Source: Hymenobacter frigidus (GTDB lineage Bacteria; Bacteroidota; Bacteroidia; Cytophagales; Hymenobacteraceae). Taken from it: a DNA stretch of 64,000 nucleotides. Numbering within the stretch: position 1 is the first letter of the stretch; every line of letters begins with the position of its first letter. Shown one piece after another: positions 47,953 to 55,715 of the stretch. The stretch lies in the NCBI RefSeq assembly GCF_014640435.1, contig NZ_BMGY01000002.1:1-64000 (forward strand), given 5' to 3'. Below the pieces are notes generated by a model that worked only from the letters and a program-made list of their open reading frames with translations, was not told the origin of the DNA and searched no databases. The position numbers and the translations under genes were made by a program.

Positions 47953-49452
47953 CTAGAACGAGCCACGGCGCGAGCCGCCTGCGTCGCCGCGACGACGACC
48001 GCCCTGGTCGCCACCTTCGCGGCTGGCACCGCCCACGTTCACGCGGGCCCCGCCACTGCCGAAGCGGCGAGCGGTATCCGACTGACCATTGCTGGCCGGA
48101 GCCGCCGGACGGCTGCGTTCGCCGCCCCCACTGGGGCGGCCACCACCGCTACTGGCGCCGCCGGAGCGCCCGCCGCCCTGGCCACCGCCCGAACGCCCGC
48201 CGCCACCCTGACCGCCTTCGCGGGGACCGGAGCGGGCCGGACGACCAGCCGGGCCCTTGGGCCGGATGATACGCTCGTTGCCGTGCAGCATGACGGGCTT
48301 GACGCGGCCCGTCACGAACGGATGCTCGGCCTCAATGTCAATCTGGCGGCTGATGAGCTTCTGGATATCCTGGAGGTAGGCGCGCTCCTCGTCTTCCACG
48401 AAGGAAAACGCGGTGCCGAAGGCCCCGGCCCGGCCGGTGCGGCCAATGCGGTGCACGTAGGTTTCGGGCTCGTTCGGGATTTCGTAATTGATAACGTGGG
48501 TCAGCTCGTCCACGTCGATGCCGCGGGCGGCAATGTCGGTAGCTACCAGCACACGGGTGCTGCCGGCTTTGAAATTGGAGAGGGCCCGCTGCCGGTGGTT
48601 CTGGCTCTTATTGCCGTGGATGGCTTCGGCCGGAATCTGATTCGCGGCGAGGGCCTTTACTACTTTATCGGCTCCGTGCTTGGTGCGGGTGAAGACGAGT
48701 ACGCGCTTGATTTCCTTGTCCTGCAGGATGTGGCGGAGCAGGGCGGGCTTGTCGTTGTTCTCAACCAGGTACACGGACTGCGTCACGGTATCGGCGGTGC
48801 TGCTGACGGGCGTGACGGCCACGCGGATGGGGTTAGGGCGCAGGATGGTACCGGCAAGCTCCTGAATCTGGCCGGGCATGGTGGCCGAGAAGAACAGGGT
48901 CTGGCGCTTTGTGGGCAGCTTGGGCAGGATGCGTTTGATGTCGTTGATGAAGCCCATGTCGAGCATGCGGTCGGCTTCATCGAGCACAAATACTTCCACT
49001 TGGCGCAGGTCCACGAAGCCCTGGTTCATGAGGTCGAGCAGGCGGCCGGGAGTGGCGATGAGCACCTCCACGCCACGTTTGAGCTGCGCAACCTGCGAGC
49101 CCTGGCTTACGCCACCGAAAATGACAGTGTGGCGAATCTGGCTCAAGTGGCGGCCGTAGGCGCCGAAGCTTTCGTTGATTTGGATGGCCAGCTCGCGAGT
49201 GGGCGTGAGCACGAGGCAGCGGATGGCGCGCTGGGCGTGGTTCGAAACCTGGGCCGTGCGGTGCAGCACCTGCAGGATGGGCACGGTGAAGGCGGCCGTT
49301 TTGCCGGTGCCGGTCTGGGCCACGCCGAGCAGGTCTTTGCCTTCGAGCACGTGGGGAATGGCCTGCTCCTGGATAGGAGTAGGGGTGGTGTAGCCTTCTT
49401 CTTTGAGGGCTTTGAGAATGGGGTCAATTAGGTTTAAATCGTCAAACGTCAT
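47953..49452 (-). CDS. DEAD-box RNA helicase, RhlE-like, with RGG-rich tail
   Basis: A 499-residue helicase. The start is set at ATG 49452 (MTFDDLNLIDPILKALKEEG), where the Q-motif region begins. Motifs are GVAQTGTGKTAAFTVP (I), TPTRELAIQ (Ia), TPGRLLDLM (Ib), VLDEADRMLDMG (II), FFSATMP (III), VLVATDIAARGIDVD (V) and HRIGRTGRAG (VI). The last ~110 residues are Gly/Arg/Ser-rich (RSGPREGGQGGGGRSGGGQG) and probably bind RNA without structure preference. Likely roles are ribosome assembly and RNA turnover. It is distinct from the DeaD-like helicase at 21543 because it has no DbpA domain. Confidence 0.95.
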   Translation of the reverse strand: MTFDDLNLIDPILKALKEEGYTTPTPIQEQAIPHVLEGKDLLGVAQTGTGKTAAFTVPILQVLHRTAQVSNHAQRAIRCLVLTPTRELAIQINESFGAYGRHLSQIRHTVIFGGVSQGSQVAQLKRGVEVLIATPGRLLDLMNQGFVDLRQVEVFVLDEADRMLDMGFINDIKRILPKLPTKRQTLFFSATMPGQIQELAGTILRPNPIRVAVTPVSSTADTVTQSVYLVENNDKPALLRHILQDKEIKRVLVFTRTKHGADKVVKALAANQIPAEAIHGNKSQNHRQRALSNFKAGSTRVLVATDIAARGIDVDELTHVINYEIPNEPETYVHRIGRTGRAGAFGTAFSFVEDEERAYLQDIQKLISRQIDIEAEHPFVTGRVKPVMLHGNERIIRPKGPAGRPARSGPREGGQGGGGRSGGGQGGGRSGGASSGGGRPSGGGERSRPAAPASNGQSDTARRFGSGGARVNVGGASREGGDQGGRRRGDAGGSRRGSF

Positions 49453-49494
49453 GTTGAGGGGGTAATTGGGCGCACTGGAATCAGCCCTTGCGGT

Positions 49495-49603
49495 TCGGCA
49501 TGCTGAGCGTAGTCGAAGCATCTTGCGTGTGGTAGCAATCCTTTTCTTGCGATTGAATTACTGCCCCGTGCAAGATGGTTCGGCGGTGCTCAGCATGCCG
49601 GGC
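49495..49603. repeat. Dispersed palindrome, copy 8
   Basis: GGCATGCTGAGCGTAGTCGA on the left pairs with TTCGGCGGTGCTCAGCATGC on the right, with several mismatches and inner TCTTGCGTG/CGTGCAAGA. It lies about 45 bp upstream of the RhlE-like start. Confidence 0.88.
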
Positions 49604-49903
49604 CATTAAAAGCAGGCTCTTCGTGCTGAAATAAAATAGTGGTGGACAGTCGTCCACAAAATGAGGGGTTGAGCCTGCGGGGTTGCACAGGCGGGCATGG
49701 CCACGCCGGACGAAGCCAGGCGTGGGCGGGGGTGGGCGGCTCGTCGGAGGCCGACCGATTCCCTTAATGAAGAGGAATTGGAGTGAGGTGCGCTTACTTC
49801 GCGGAGACAGCCGAGGCGCGGGGCTTTGCCCGACGCAGCCGGGCAGCGGGCTGCTCCGACGGCGGCCCTGGTGTCAACAAAGGTACAACACAGTAATCCG
49901 AAC
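49604..49903. other. 300-nt GC-rich gap with stems and a leftward -7 box
   Basis: TACCTTTG on the minus strand (49885-49878) is a perfect -7 box pointing left, into sequence that has several self-complementary stretches (GTGGAC/GTCCAC near 49643-49658; GTCGG/CCGAC near 49754-49766; CAGCCGGGCAGCGGGCTG near 49838). The only frame there, 49606-49935, begins upstream of the box and looks like a shadow. A non-coding RNA or a leader is possible; none of the standard small RNAs (RNase P, tmRNA, SRP, 6S) is recognised. Confidence 0.3.
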
Positions 49904-50422
49904 ATGCAGATTATCGAGCGCAGCCGTGTTTTCAATGGGCACTACAAAGTCAACCAGCTAATCGTTCAGGACGGCGAGCACCAGCTCCGGCGCGAGCAAT
50001 TTGCGCCCGGCAAAGCCGTGGCCGCGCTGGTCTATGACACGGCCCGGCAGGTGTACGTCCTCACCCGCCAGTTCCGCATCGGCCCCGAAGCCGATATCCT
50101 GGAAATCGCGGCCGGCATGATTGACGGCGACGAAGCCCCCGAAACGGCCGTGCGCCGCGAGATTCACGAGGAACTGGGCTACGAAATTGACAAGCTGGAG
50201 GAAATCGTGTGCATCTGGCCCTCGCCGGGCACCAGCTCCGAGGAAATCACCGTGTACTACGCCGAAGTGAGCCATCGGACCGGCGATGGCGGCGGGCTGG
50301 CCGAGGAACACGAGCACATCGAAATGGTGGAGCTTAGCTGGGAAGCTTTGGTAGCGGAGCCGCTGCGGGATGCGAAGACGGTGATTGCCGTGCAGTGGGT
50401 GCGGCTGCGGGCTTGGTTGTAG
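49904..50422 (+). CDS. NUDIX hydrolase, ADP-ribose pyrophosphatase-like
   Basis: A 172-residue protein, start at ATG 49904 (MQIIERSRVFNGHYKVNQLI). The Nudix box is complete: GMIDGDEAPETAVRREIHEE followed by LGY, fitting GX5EX7REUXEEXGU. The 15 residues after it (CIWPSPGTSSEEITVYYAEV) include the Pro that marks ADP-ribose-type substrates. It would hydrolyse ADP-ribose or related nucleoside diphosphates to a nucleotide and a phosphosugar, in the cytosol. A MITE insertion follows 17 nt after the stop. Confidence 0.9.
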   Translation: MQIIERSRVFNGHYKVNQLIVQDGEHQLRREQFAPGKAVAALVYDTARQVYVLTRQFRIGPEADILEIAAGMIDGDEAPETAVRREIHEELGYEIDKLEEIVCIWPSPGTSSEEITVYYAEVSHRTGDGGGLAEEHEHIEMVELSWEALVAEPLRDAKTVIAVQWVRLRAWL

Positions 50423-50439
50423 CTAACGTGGGTGAAGTA

Positions 50440-50571
50440 GGGTGTAATTCAAAACTACGCGCTGCCCTTTTCATCGGTCATCGGTACTGGCCTCTATGCA
50501 TCGTTGAGGGCATCAGACACAGGTCCGATTTTCCTGCTTGAAGAAGAGCCGCGTAGTTTTGAATTACACCC
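50440..50571. mobile_element. Complete MITE, 132 bp, with a 9-bp target duplication
   Basis: GGGTGTAATTCAAAACTACG (plus CG, 50440-50461) is the exact reverse complement of 50550-50571, giving 22-bp perfect terminal inverted repeats. The 9-mer GGTGAAGTA stands immediately outside both ends (50431-50439 and 50572-50580), a clean target-site duplication. The 88-nt interior encodes nothing. Perfect ends and duplication indicate a recent insertion, mobilised in trans by a transposase not in this window. A 9-bp duplication occurs in several IS families, so the family is not assigned. Confidence 0.93.
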
Positions 50572-50647
50572 GGTGAAGTAGCATCTGTTTTTCGGGTGGC
50601 CTACTTTTTTGGTAAGCCTACATCTGGTTCTAAATTAAAATATCGAA

Positions 50648-51004
50648 ATGAAGGCTATTATCAAATCCATTGCATTCGTAACCTGTATGGCTCTACTCGC
50701 TTCAATGATTTATTGCTTAAATACGAATGAAAAATATTGCGAAGGAATCAGTTACTATAAAGGTCTTGGTTGGCAAGGTATGGTCTTGGGTAAGTACCGT
50801 GACACACTCAATCACCACTATAAAACCTTGTTAATTAATGATAAAGGCTCATTACAGAAATTATACTTCATTACTGATACAAGCCGAGTGTATAAAATTG
50901 TCAAAATTGGAGATTATGTCGAAAAAGAAAAGGACTCCTTAACTGTATTTGTTAGGAGCGGGCTCTTTGAGAATACTTTTACTTTAAAGTACATCTGTAA
51001 CTAA
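50648..51004 (+). CDS. AT-rich orphan gene, membrane-anchored or exported protein
   Basis: A 118-residue protein starting MKAIIKSIAFVTCMALLASM, a signal anchor or signal peptide. The rest is rich in Lys, Tyr and Asn (GLGWQGMVLGKYRDTLNHHY, then SRVYKIVKIGDYVEKEKDSL). Codon use is strongly A/T-ending, quite unlike the adjoining NUDIX and isocitrate dehydrogenase genes, which suggests horizontal transfer. It sits next to the MITE. No family recognised. Confidence 0.7.
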   Translation: MKAIIKSIAFVTCMALLASMIYCLNTNEKYCEGISYYKGLGWQGMVLGKYRDTLNHHYKTLLINDKGSLQKLYFITDTSRVYKIVKIGDYVEKEKDSLTVFVRSGLFENTFTLKYICN

Positions 51005-51051
51005 TGTCATTGATATTTCCTGAATTTCTCAGTGCTATCAAAACCCAAATG

Positions 51052-51087
51052 TTGATAGCCGATGCTAAGACTGGACAAATACCTTTG
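51052..51087 (+). promoter_or_regulatory. Promoter of the isocitrate dehydrogenase gene
   Basis: TACCTTTG at 51080-51087 is a perfect -7 box, with TTG at 51052-51054 somewhat far upstream (25 bp). The ATG is at 51181, giving a leader of about 90 nt. Confidence 0.55.
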
Positions 51088-51180
51088 CGTTGATACAGGC
51101 AGCTTGAGAAGCTCTTGAAAACGTGTCACAGCACCACGCATTGTGCTGAAATTGAACCACCCACGACTACCCACGAAGTA

Positions 51181-52413
51181 ATGACCAAAATCAAAGTAGC
51201 TAACCCCGTAGTGGAGCTTGATGGCGACGAAATGACGCGCATCATCTGGAAATTCATCAAGGACAAACTGATTACCCCGTACCTGGAGCTGGACATCAAG
51301 TACTACGACCTTGGGATTGAGTACCGCGACGAAACCAACGACCAGGTGACCATTGACGCCGCCAATGCCATCAGGCAGTACGGTGTGGGTATCAAATGCG
51401 CCACCATCACGCCCGACGAGGAGCGGGTGAAGGAATTCAATCTCAAGCAGATGTGGAAGTCGCCCAACGGCACAATCCGCAATATTCTGGACGGCACGGT
51501 ATTCCGCGAGCCCATTGTGATGAGCAACGTGCCCCGCTTGGTGCCGAACTGGACCGCGCCCATTTGCATCGGCCGCCACGCGTTTGGCGACCAGTACCGC
51601 GCCACCGATTTCGTGACCAAAGGCAAGGGCAAGCTCACCATCACCTTCACGCCCGAAGACGGCGGTGAAGTGCAGTCGTTCAACGTCTTCGACTTTAAGA
51701 GCGACGGCGTGGCCCTGGCCATGTACAACACCGACGAATCCATTCGCGGCTTCGCCCACGCCTGCTTCAACCAGGCCCTAATGAAAGGCTGGCCGCTGTA
51801 TTTGAGCACCAAAAACACCATCCTGAAAAAGTACGATGGCCGCTTCAAGGACATCTTCCAGGAGATTTACGAACAGGATTACCTGGCCAAGTTCAAGGAA
51901 GCCGGCATCACCTACGAGCACCGGCTGATTGACGACATGGTGGCCTCGGCCCTGAAATGGCACGGCAACTTCGTGTGGGCCTGCAAAAACTACGACGGCG
52001 ACGTGCAGAGCGACACCGTGGCCCAGGGCTTCGGCTCGCTGGGCCTGATGACGTCCACGCTGGTGACGCCCGACGGGGGCACGATGGAGGCCGAAGCCGC
52101 CCACGGCACCGTGACCCGCCACTACCGCGACCACCAGGCCGGCAAGCCCACTTCGACCAATCCCATCGCCTCCATTTTCGCCTGGACGCGGGGCCTGGAA
52201 TTCCGCGGCAAGCTGGACAATAACCAGCCGCTCATCGACTTCTGCCACGCCCTGGAAGCGGTGTGCATCGAAACTGTGGAAAGCGGCAAAATGACCAAGG
52301 ACCTCGCCGTCTGCATCCACGGCAACAAAGTGGAGCACGGCCGCGACTACCTCTACACCGAGGAATTCCTGGCCGCGCTGGACGAGAATCTGAAAGCCAA
52401 GTTAGGCAGCTAA
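51181..52413 (+). CDS. icd: NADP-dependent isocitrate dehydrogenase, dimeric type II
   Basis: A 410-residue enzyme of the TCA cycle converting isocitrate to 2-oxoglutarate with NADPH formation. The start is set at ATG 51181 ([20 protein letters not shown]), as in eukaryotic-type dimeric enzymes; the longer frame would add 22 unlikely residues. The isocitrate loop is [20 protein letters not shown], and [20 protein letters not shown] supplies metal-binding Asp residues. [20 protein letters not shown] is the cofactor-binding segment with the NADP-specific pattern. A strong terminator follows. Confidence 0.97.
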   Translation: MTKIKVANPVVELDGDEMTRIIWKFIKDKLITPYLELDIKYYDLGIEYRDETNDQVTIDAANAIRQYGVGIKCATITPDEERVKEFNLKQMWKSPNGTIRNILDGTVFREPIVMSNVPRLVPNWTAPICIGRHAFGDQYRATDFVTKGKGKLTITFTPEDGGEVQSFNVFDFKSDGVALAMYNTDESIRGFAHACFNQALMKGWPLYLSTKNTILKKYDGRFKDIFQEIYEQDYLAKFKEAGITYEHRLIDDMVASALKWHGNFVWACKNYDGDVQSDTVAQGFGSLGLMTSTLVTPDGGTMEAEAAHGTVTRHYRDHQAGKPTSTNPIASIFAWTRGLEFRGKLDNNQPLIDFCHALEAVCIETVESGKMTKDLAVCIHGNKVEHGRDYLYTEEFLAALDENLKAKLGS

Positions 52414-52429
52414 CGGTTCCAATCTAATG

Positions 52430-52467
52430 CAAAGAAGCCCGTCTGGAGAACCAGACGGGCTTCTTTG
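52430..52467 (+). terminator. Hairpin terminator after icd
   Basis: CAAAGAAGCCCGTCTGG (52430-52446) pairs perfectly with CCAGACGGGCTTCTTTG (52451-52467) around AGAA. T-runs are short, but the stem may serve both icd and the convergent gene ending at 52492. Confidence 0.85.
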
Positions 52468-52491
52468 TTGCTATTTTATTAGAAATCAGAC

Positions 52492-53085
52492 CTACTGCGC
52501 GGCTGGCAGCGTCAGCGTATAATCGTAGGTCTGGTACAGCTTCGCGTCGCGGATGCTTACGTTCAATTCCTGCGGCTCCATTTTGGGGAAAGGGATGACG
52601 GCTTTGCCTTGGTAGAGGTCGCGGCCGAAGAAGCGGCCGGTGGCCGGAGCCAGGGTTTGGGCGAACACCTCTTTGCCGGCTTTATCGGTAGCGGTAAGGG
52701 TGAGGTTGGACATTTCCACGCCTTTCGGGCCCTGGCGGTGGACTATGACGACCATTGCGCCACCGGCCGGAATAGCGGCTACGCGGCGCTGATAGGTGGT
52801 ATCGGCCCAGTCGTGCAGCTTTTTGAGGGCCGTGATTTCGGTGAGCATGTCATTGTAGGAGCGGTAGCCGAGGCGGGTGAAGGAGCCGTCGACGTCCTGC
52901 TCCTCATCGGTGTTTTTGGTGACGTTTTGCACGTAGGACGATTCAGAGTCGCGCTGCGCGAAGGCATAGCGCTTGCGGCCTTTGGCGGCCTTGCCAGTGG
53001 GCTGGGCCAGGGCGACGGTACCGGCACACAGCGTGAGCAGGCCCACAGTGAGAATATGGCGGGCCAGGCGGGGTAAAAACTGCAT
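52492..53085 (-). CDS. Secreted protein of unknown function
   Basis: A 197-residue protein with a signal peptide (ILTVGLLTLCAGTVALAQ). The mature part shows a helical stretch (FTRLGYRSYNDMLTEITALK) followed by a beta-rich C-terminal half: AAIPAGGAMVVIVHRQGPKG, then ATGRFFGRDLYQGKAVIPFP and DAKLYQTYDYTLTLP. The last half could be a small immunoglobulin-like or lipoprotein-type sandwich. No family recognised. Confidence 0.7.
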   Translation of the reverse strand: MQFLPRLARHILTVGLLTLCAGTVALAQPTGKAAKGRKRYAFAQRDSESSYVQNVTKNTDEEQDVDGSFTRLGYRSYNDMLTEITALKKLHDWADTTYQRRVAAIPAGGAMVVIVHRQGPKGVEMSNLTLTATDKAGKEVFAQTLAPATGRFFGRDLYQGKAVIPFPKMEPQELNVSIRDAKLYQTYDYTLTLPAAQ

Positions 53086-53313
53086 AAAGAGACGTAAAAT
53101 GAAGAATGAAATAAGGGAATAACCGAACTACGAATAATCGGGCCAACAAAGAAACAGAAACCCAGCCGAAATCCGGTGCGCCACCAATGTTGCGAAATTG
53201 GACTGCGCGCCCAGCTGGTAAGGTGACTTAACGTTAATATGACCGTAATGAGGGCTTCACGGGAGCCGACGAACTTTGAAAGCAGGATTATCACCGGTTT
53301 TAAAATTCCTGCT

Positions 53314-53550
53314 ATGTACTTCCCGGCTTTGGTTTCGGGGCTGCGCCGCTTGGGGCGCTGGCTCGTGTACGAGTTGTTCCAAGTGGTTCTGTTTGTAGCC
53401 TATGCCCTGCACACGTTGGGTAGCCTGCGCTCGGCCTTTGGGGGCGGGGGCGCGTTGGCGCCGGACGGCCAACGGGGCCCCGCCATTCGGCCGCGCCGTT
53501 CGGTGGGCCCGGCCCGCGGGGGGCGTTTCACCCAGCCAGCCGCCGCATGA
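53314..53550 (+). CDS. Small membrane protein translationally coupled to an LpxH-like gene
   Basis: A 78-residue protein, start at ATG 53314. One membrane helix (LVYELFQVVLFVAYALHTLG, residues ~17-36) is followed by a basic Gly/Arg/Pro-rich tail of ~35 residues. Its stop overlaps the start of the phosphatase gene (ATGA at 53547), a sign of translational coupling. A GAACTTTG box at 53271-53278 may be the operon promoter. Function unknown; it could anchor the phosphatase to the membrane. Confidence 0.6.
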   Translation: MYFPALVSGLRRLGRWLVYELFQVVLFVAYALHTLGSLRSAFGGGGALAPDGQRGPAIRPRRSVGPARGGRFTQPAAA

Positions 53551-54479
53551 GCCCAGTGACCGTTGCTATGCCCGATACCATCCTGATTATTCCCGCCGAA
53601 CCCGCCAAGCCCAAGGCCCGCCGCAAGCGCCGGGTGCAGGTGGCCGTCGTCAGCGACGTGCACCTGGGCACCTACGGCTGCCACGCCACGGAGCTGCTGC
53701 GCTACCTCAAGAGCATTCGGCCGCAGGTGCTGGTGCTCAACGGCGACATCGTCGACATCTGGCAGTTCAGTAAAAACTACTGGCCGCCCGCCCACATGCG
53801 GGTGGTGCGCTACCTGGCCGGCCTGGCCGCCAAGGGCGTCAAAATTCATTACCTGACCGGCAACCACGACGAGCTGCTGCGCAAATTCGCGGGCTTGAAG
53901 CTGGGCAATTTCCGCCTCGATAACAAGCTGGTGCTCGACCTGCCCCACGGCCGCACCTGGCTGTTTCACGGCGACGTGTTCGACGTAACCATGCGGCACT
54001 CGCGCTGGCTGGCCAAGCTCGGCGGCCACGGCTATGATTTGCTGATTTTGATAAATCGTTCGGTGAACTACCTGTTGGCCAAGCTGGGTCGGCCCCGCGT
54101 GGCCCTGAGCAAGCTGGTGAAGGAGCGGGTGAAATCGGCGGGGTCGGCGGTGAGTAATTTTGAGGAAACCGCAGCCGCCATCGCCGCCGACGAAGGCTAC
54201 CGCTACGTGGCCTGCGGGCATATTCACCAGCCCGAAATCAAGACGCTGCATACCGAAAAAGGGGAGGTGATTTACCTGAACTCCGGCGACTGGGTCGAAA
54301 ACCTGACGTCGCTGGAATACACGGCCGAGACCGGCTGGCAGCTGTATTATTACAACGACGACCCGCTGATGCAGCAAGCCGCCGAAGCTGATGCCGCGGA
54401 TGCGGCGGAAGAATTAGCCGATTCAAACCCGGCGCAGTTGCTGGAAGGGTTATTGGCCGAGTTTAAAATTAGGGCATAA
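53547..54479 (+). CDS. UDP-2,3-diacylglucosamine diphosphatase-like metallophosphoesterase
   Basis: A 310-residue calcineurin-type phosphoesterase of the LpxH/COG2908 group. Metal-binding motifs in order are VVSDVHLGTYG, LNGDIVDIWQF, TGNHDELL, FHGDVFD and CGHIHQPE. LpxH cleaves UDP-2,3-diacylglucosamine to lipid X in lipid A synthesis, but Bacteroidota also carry COG2908 paralogues of unknown role, and this one has a ~35-residue basic N-terminal extension (PAKPKARRKRRVQ) and an acidic Ala-rich tail. The start may be ATG 53547 or the internal ATG at 53568. A glycosyltransferase gene follows after 77 nt. Confidence 0.85.
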   Translation: MSPVTVAMPDTILIIPAEPAKPKARRKRRVQVAVVSDVHLGTYGCHATELLRYLKSIRPQVLVLNGDIVDIWQFSKNYWPPAHMRVVRYLAGLAAKGVKIHYLTGNHDELLRKFAGLKLGNFRLDNKLVLDLPHGRTWLFHGDVFDVTMRHSRWLAKLGGHGYDLLILINRSVNYLLAKLGRPRVALSKLVKERVKSAGSAVSNFEETAAAIAADEGYRYVACGHIHQPEIKTLHTEKGEVIYLNSGDWVENLTSLEYTAETGWQLYYYNDDPLMQQAAEADAADAAEELADSNPAQLLEGLLAEFKIRA

Positions 54480-54503
54480 CAGACGGCCATTGCGTATCAC
54501 AGT

Positions 54504-54530
54504 AGAACGTCATGCTCAGCATGACATTCT
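54504..54530. repeat. Dispersed palindrome, copy 9 (minimal form)
   Basis: AGAACGTCATGCT and AGCATGACATTCT meet at a single C: only the outermost arms of the repeat family remain. It lies between the LpxH-like and glycosyltransferase genes, and looks like a copy whose centre was deleted. Confidence 0.8.
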
Positions 54531-54556
54531 AAAAATTTAATTCCGATATCAACCAA

Positions 54557-55585
54557 ATGTCCCGAATACTTTACGCCATTCAAGGCACTGGCAATGGCCA
54601 CCTTAGCCGCGCCCTCGATGTGATACCGCTGCTGCAAGCTCGTTGCGACCAACTTGACGTGTTGGTGAGCGGCCCACCGGCTGATTTACCGCTGCCTTTC
54701 GCAGTGAAATACAAGGCCCAGGGCATGGGCTTCGTTTTTGGCAAAAAGGGCGGTATCAACTTCGTGAAAACTTTTTTGCAATTCAACTCGGCCAAGTTTC
54801 TGCATGAGGTGCGGCACCTGCCGGTGGAAAGCTACGATTTGGTTATCAGCGACTTCGAGCCGGTGAGCAGTTGGGCCTGCAAGCTGCGCGAAGTGCCCTG
54901 CATTGCCCTCAGCCACCAGAGCGCCGTGCTGAACCCCGCCGCCCCGCGCCCCGACAGCGAGGACCCCGCCGGCCGCGCCGTGCTGAAGCACTACGCACCC
55001 AGCACGGCGCAGTATGGCTTTCACTTTCAGCGCTATGCGCCGGAGATTTCCACGCCCGTCATCCGGCAGCAGGTGCGCGAGCTGAGCCCCGCCAACGAGG
55101 GCTACTACACGGTATATCTGCCGGCGTACGAAGAAGAAATTTTGGTGGAGCGCCTGCAGTACCTGAGCCGCAGCGTGCGCTGGGAGGTGTTCAGCAAGCA
55201 CAGCCATACGCCCGCCGAATACGGCAACGTGCGGGTGTGGCCCGTGAGCGGCCCCGCTTTTCTCGACAGCCTGGCTCGCTCGGCCGGCGTGCTCTGCGGG
55301 GCCGGTTTTGAAACCCCGGCCGAAGCATTATTCCTCGGTAAAAAGCTGCTGGTGATGCCCATGAAGCAACAGTACGAGCAGCAGTGCAACGCGGCGGCGC
55401 TGGCAGGAATGGGCGTGCCCGTCATCAAAAACTTCAAAGACAAAAACCTGGACAGAGTAGACCAATGGCTGCACCAGGACCAGGTAATTCCCGTTGATTA
55501 CCCCGACCAGACCGCCGCCGTGATTGACCAGCTGCTGCGGGAGCAATTGCAGCGGAAGCGTGTTGGGGCAGCGCAAAGCCGTTGA
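54557..55585 (+). CDS. Glycosyltransferase family protein (MJ1255/VC2487-like)
   Basis: A 342-residue GT-B enzyme. The opening ILYAIQGTGNGHLSRALDVI matches the MJ1255/VC2487 group (GxGxGHxxR). DLVISDFEPVSSWACKL and AGVLCGAGFETPAEALFLGK, the C-terminal nucleotide-sugar site, complete the MurG-like pattern. It transfers a sugar to an unidentified lipid or metabolite acceptor. It follows the LpxH-like gene on the same strand, and the pair suggests envelope glycolipid synthesis. Confidence 0.88.
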   Translation: MSRILYAIQGTGNGHLSRALDVIPLLQARCDQLDVLVSGPPADLPLPFAVKYKAQGMGFVFGKKGGINFVKTFLQFNSAKFLHEVRHLPVESYDLVISDFEPVSSWACKLREVPCIALSHQSAVLNPAAPRPDSEDPAGRAVLKHYAPSTAQYGFHFQRYAPEISTPVIRQQVRELSPANEGYYTVYLPAYEEEILVERLQYLSRSVRWEVFSKHSHTPAEYGNVRVWPVSGPAFLDSLARSAGVLCGAGFETPAEALFLGKKLLVMPMKQQYEQQCNAAALAGMGVPVIKNFKDKNLDRVDQWLHQDQVIPVDYPDQTAAVIDQLLREQLQRKRVGAAQSR

Positions 55586-55598
55586 TGAACTGAACTGC

Positions 55599-55650
55599 AG
55601 ACAACAGAACGTCATGCTTCGACTGCGCTCAGCATGACGTTCTGTTGTCT
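55599..55650. repeat. Dispersed palindrome, copy 10 (short form)
   Basis: AGACAACAGAACGTCATGCT (55599-55618) is the exact reverse complement of 55631-55650, with a 12-nt loop, TCGACTGCGCTC, that is itself the inner half-arm of the family. The outer AGACAACAGAAC is specific to this copy. It may also act as the terminator of the glycosyltransferase gene. Confidence 0.9.
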
Positions 55651-55715
55651 ATTCTATCCTTCAGGTATCCCACCTCATCTTATTCCTATCGTTTCCATTC
55701 CCCCGCGCCCCGCGC

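Noticed and set aside
49606..49935. 109-codon minus-strand frame in the gap before the NUDIX gene
   Set aside because: It starts upstream of the only promoter-like box and overlaps the NUDIX start; composition suggests a shadow.
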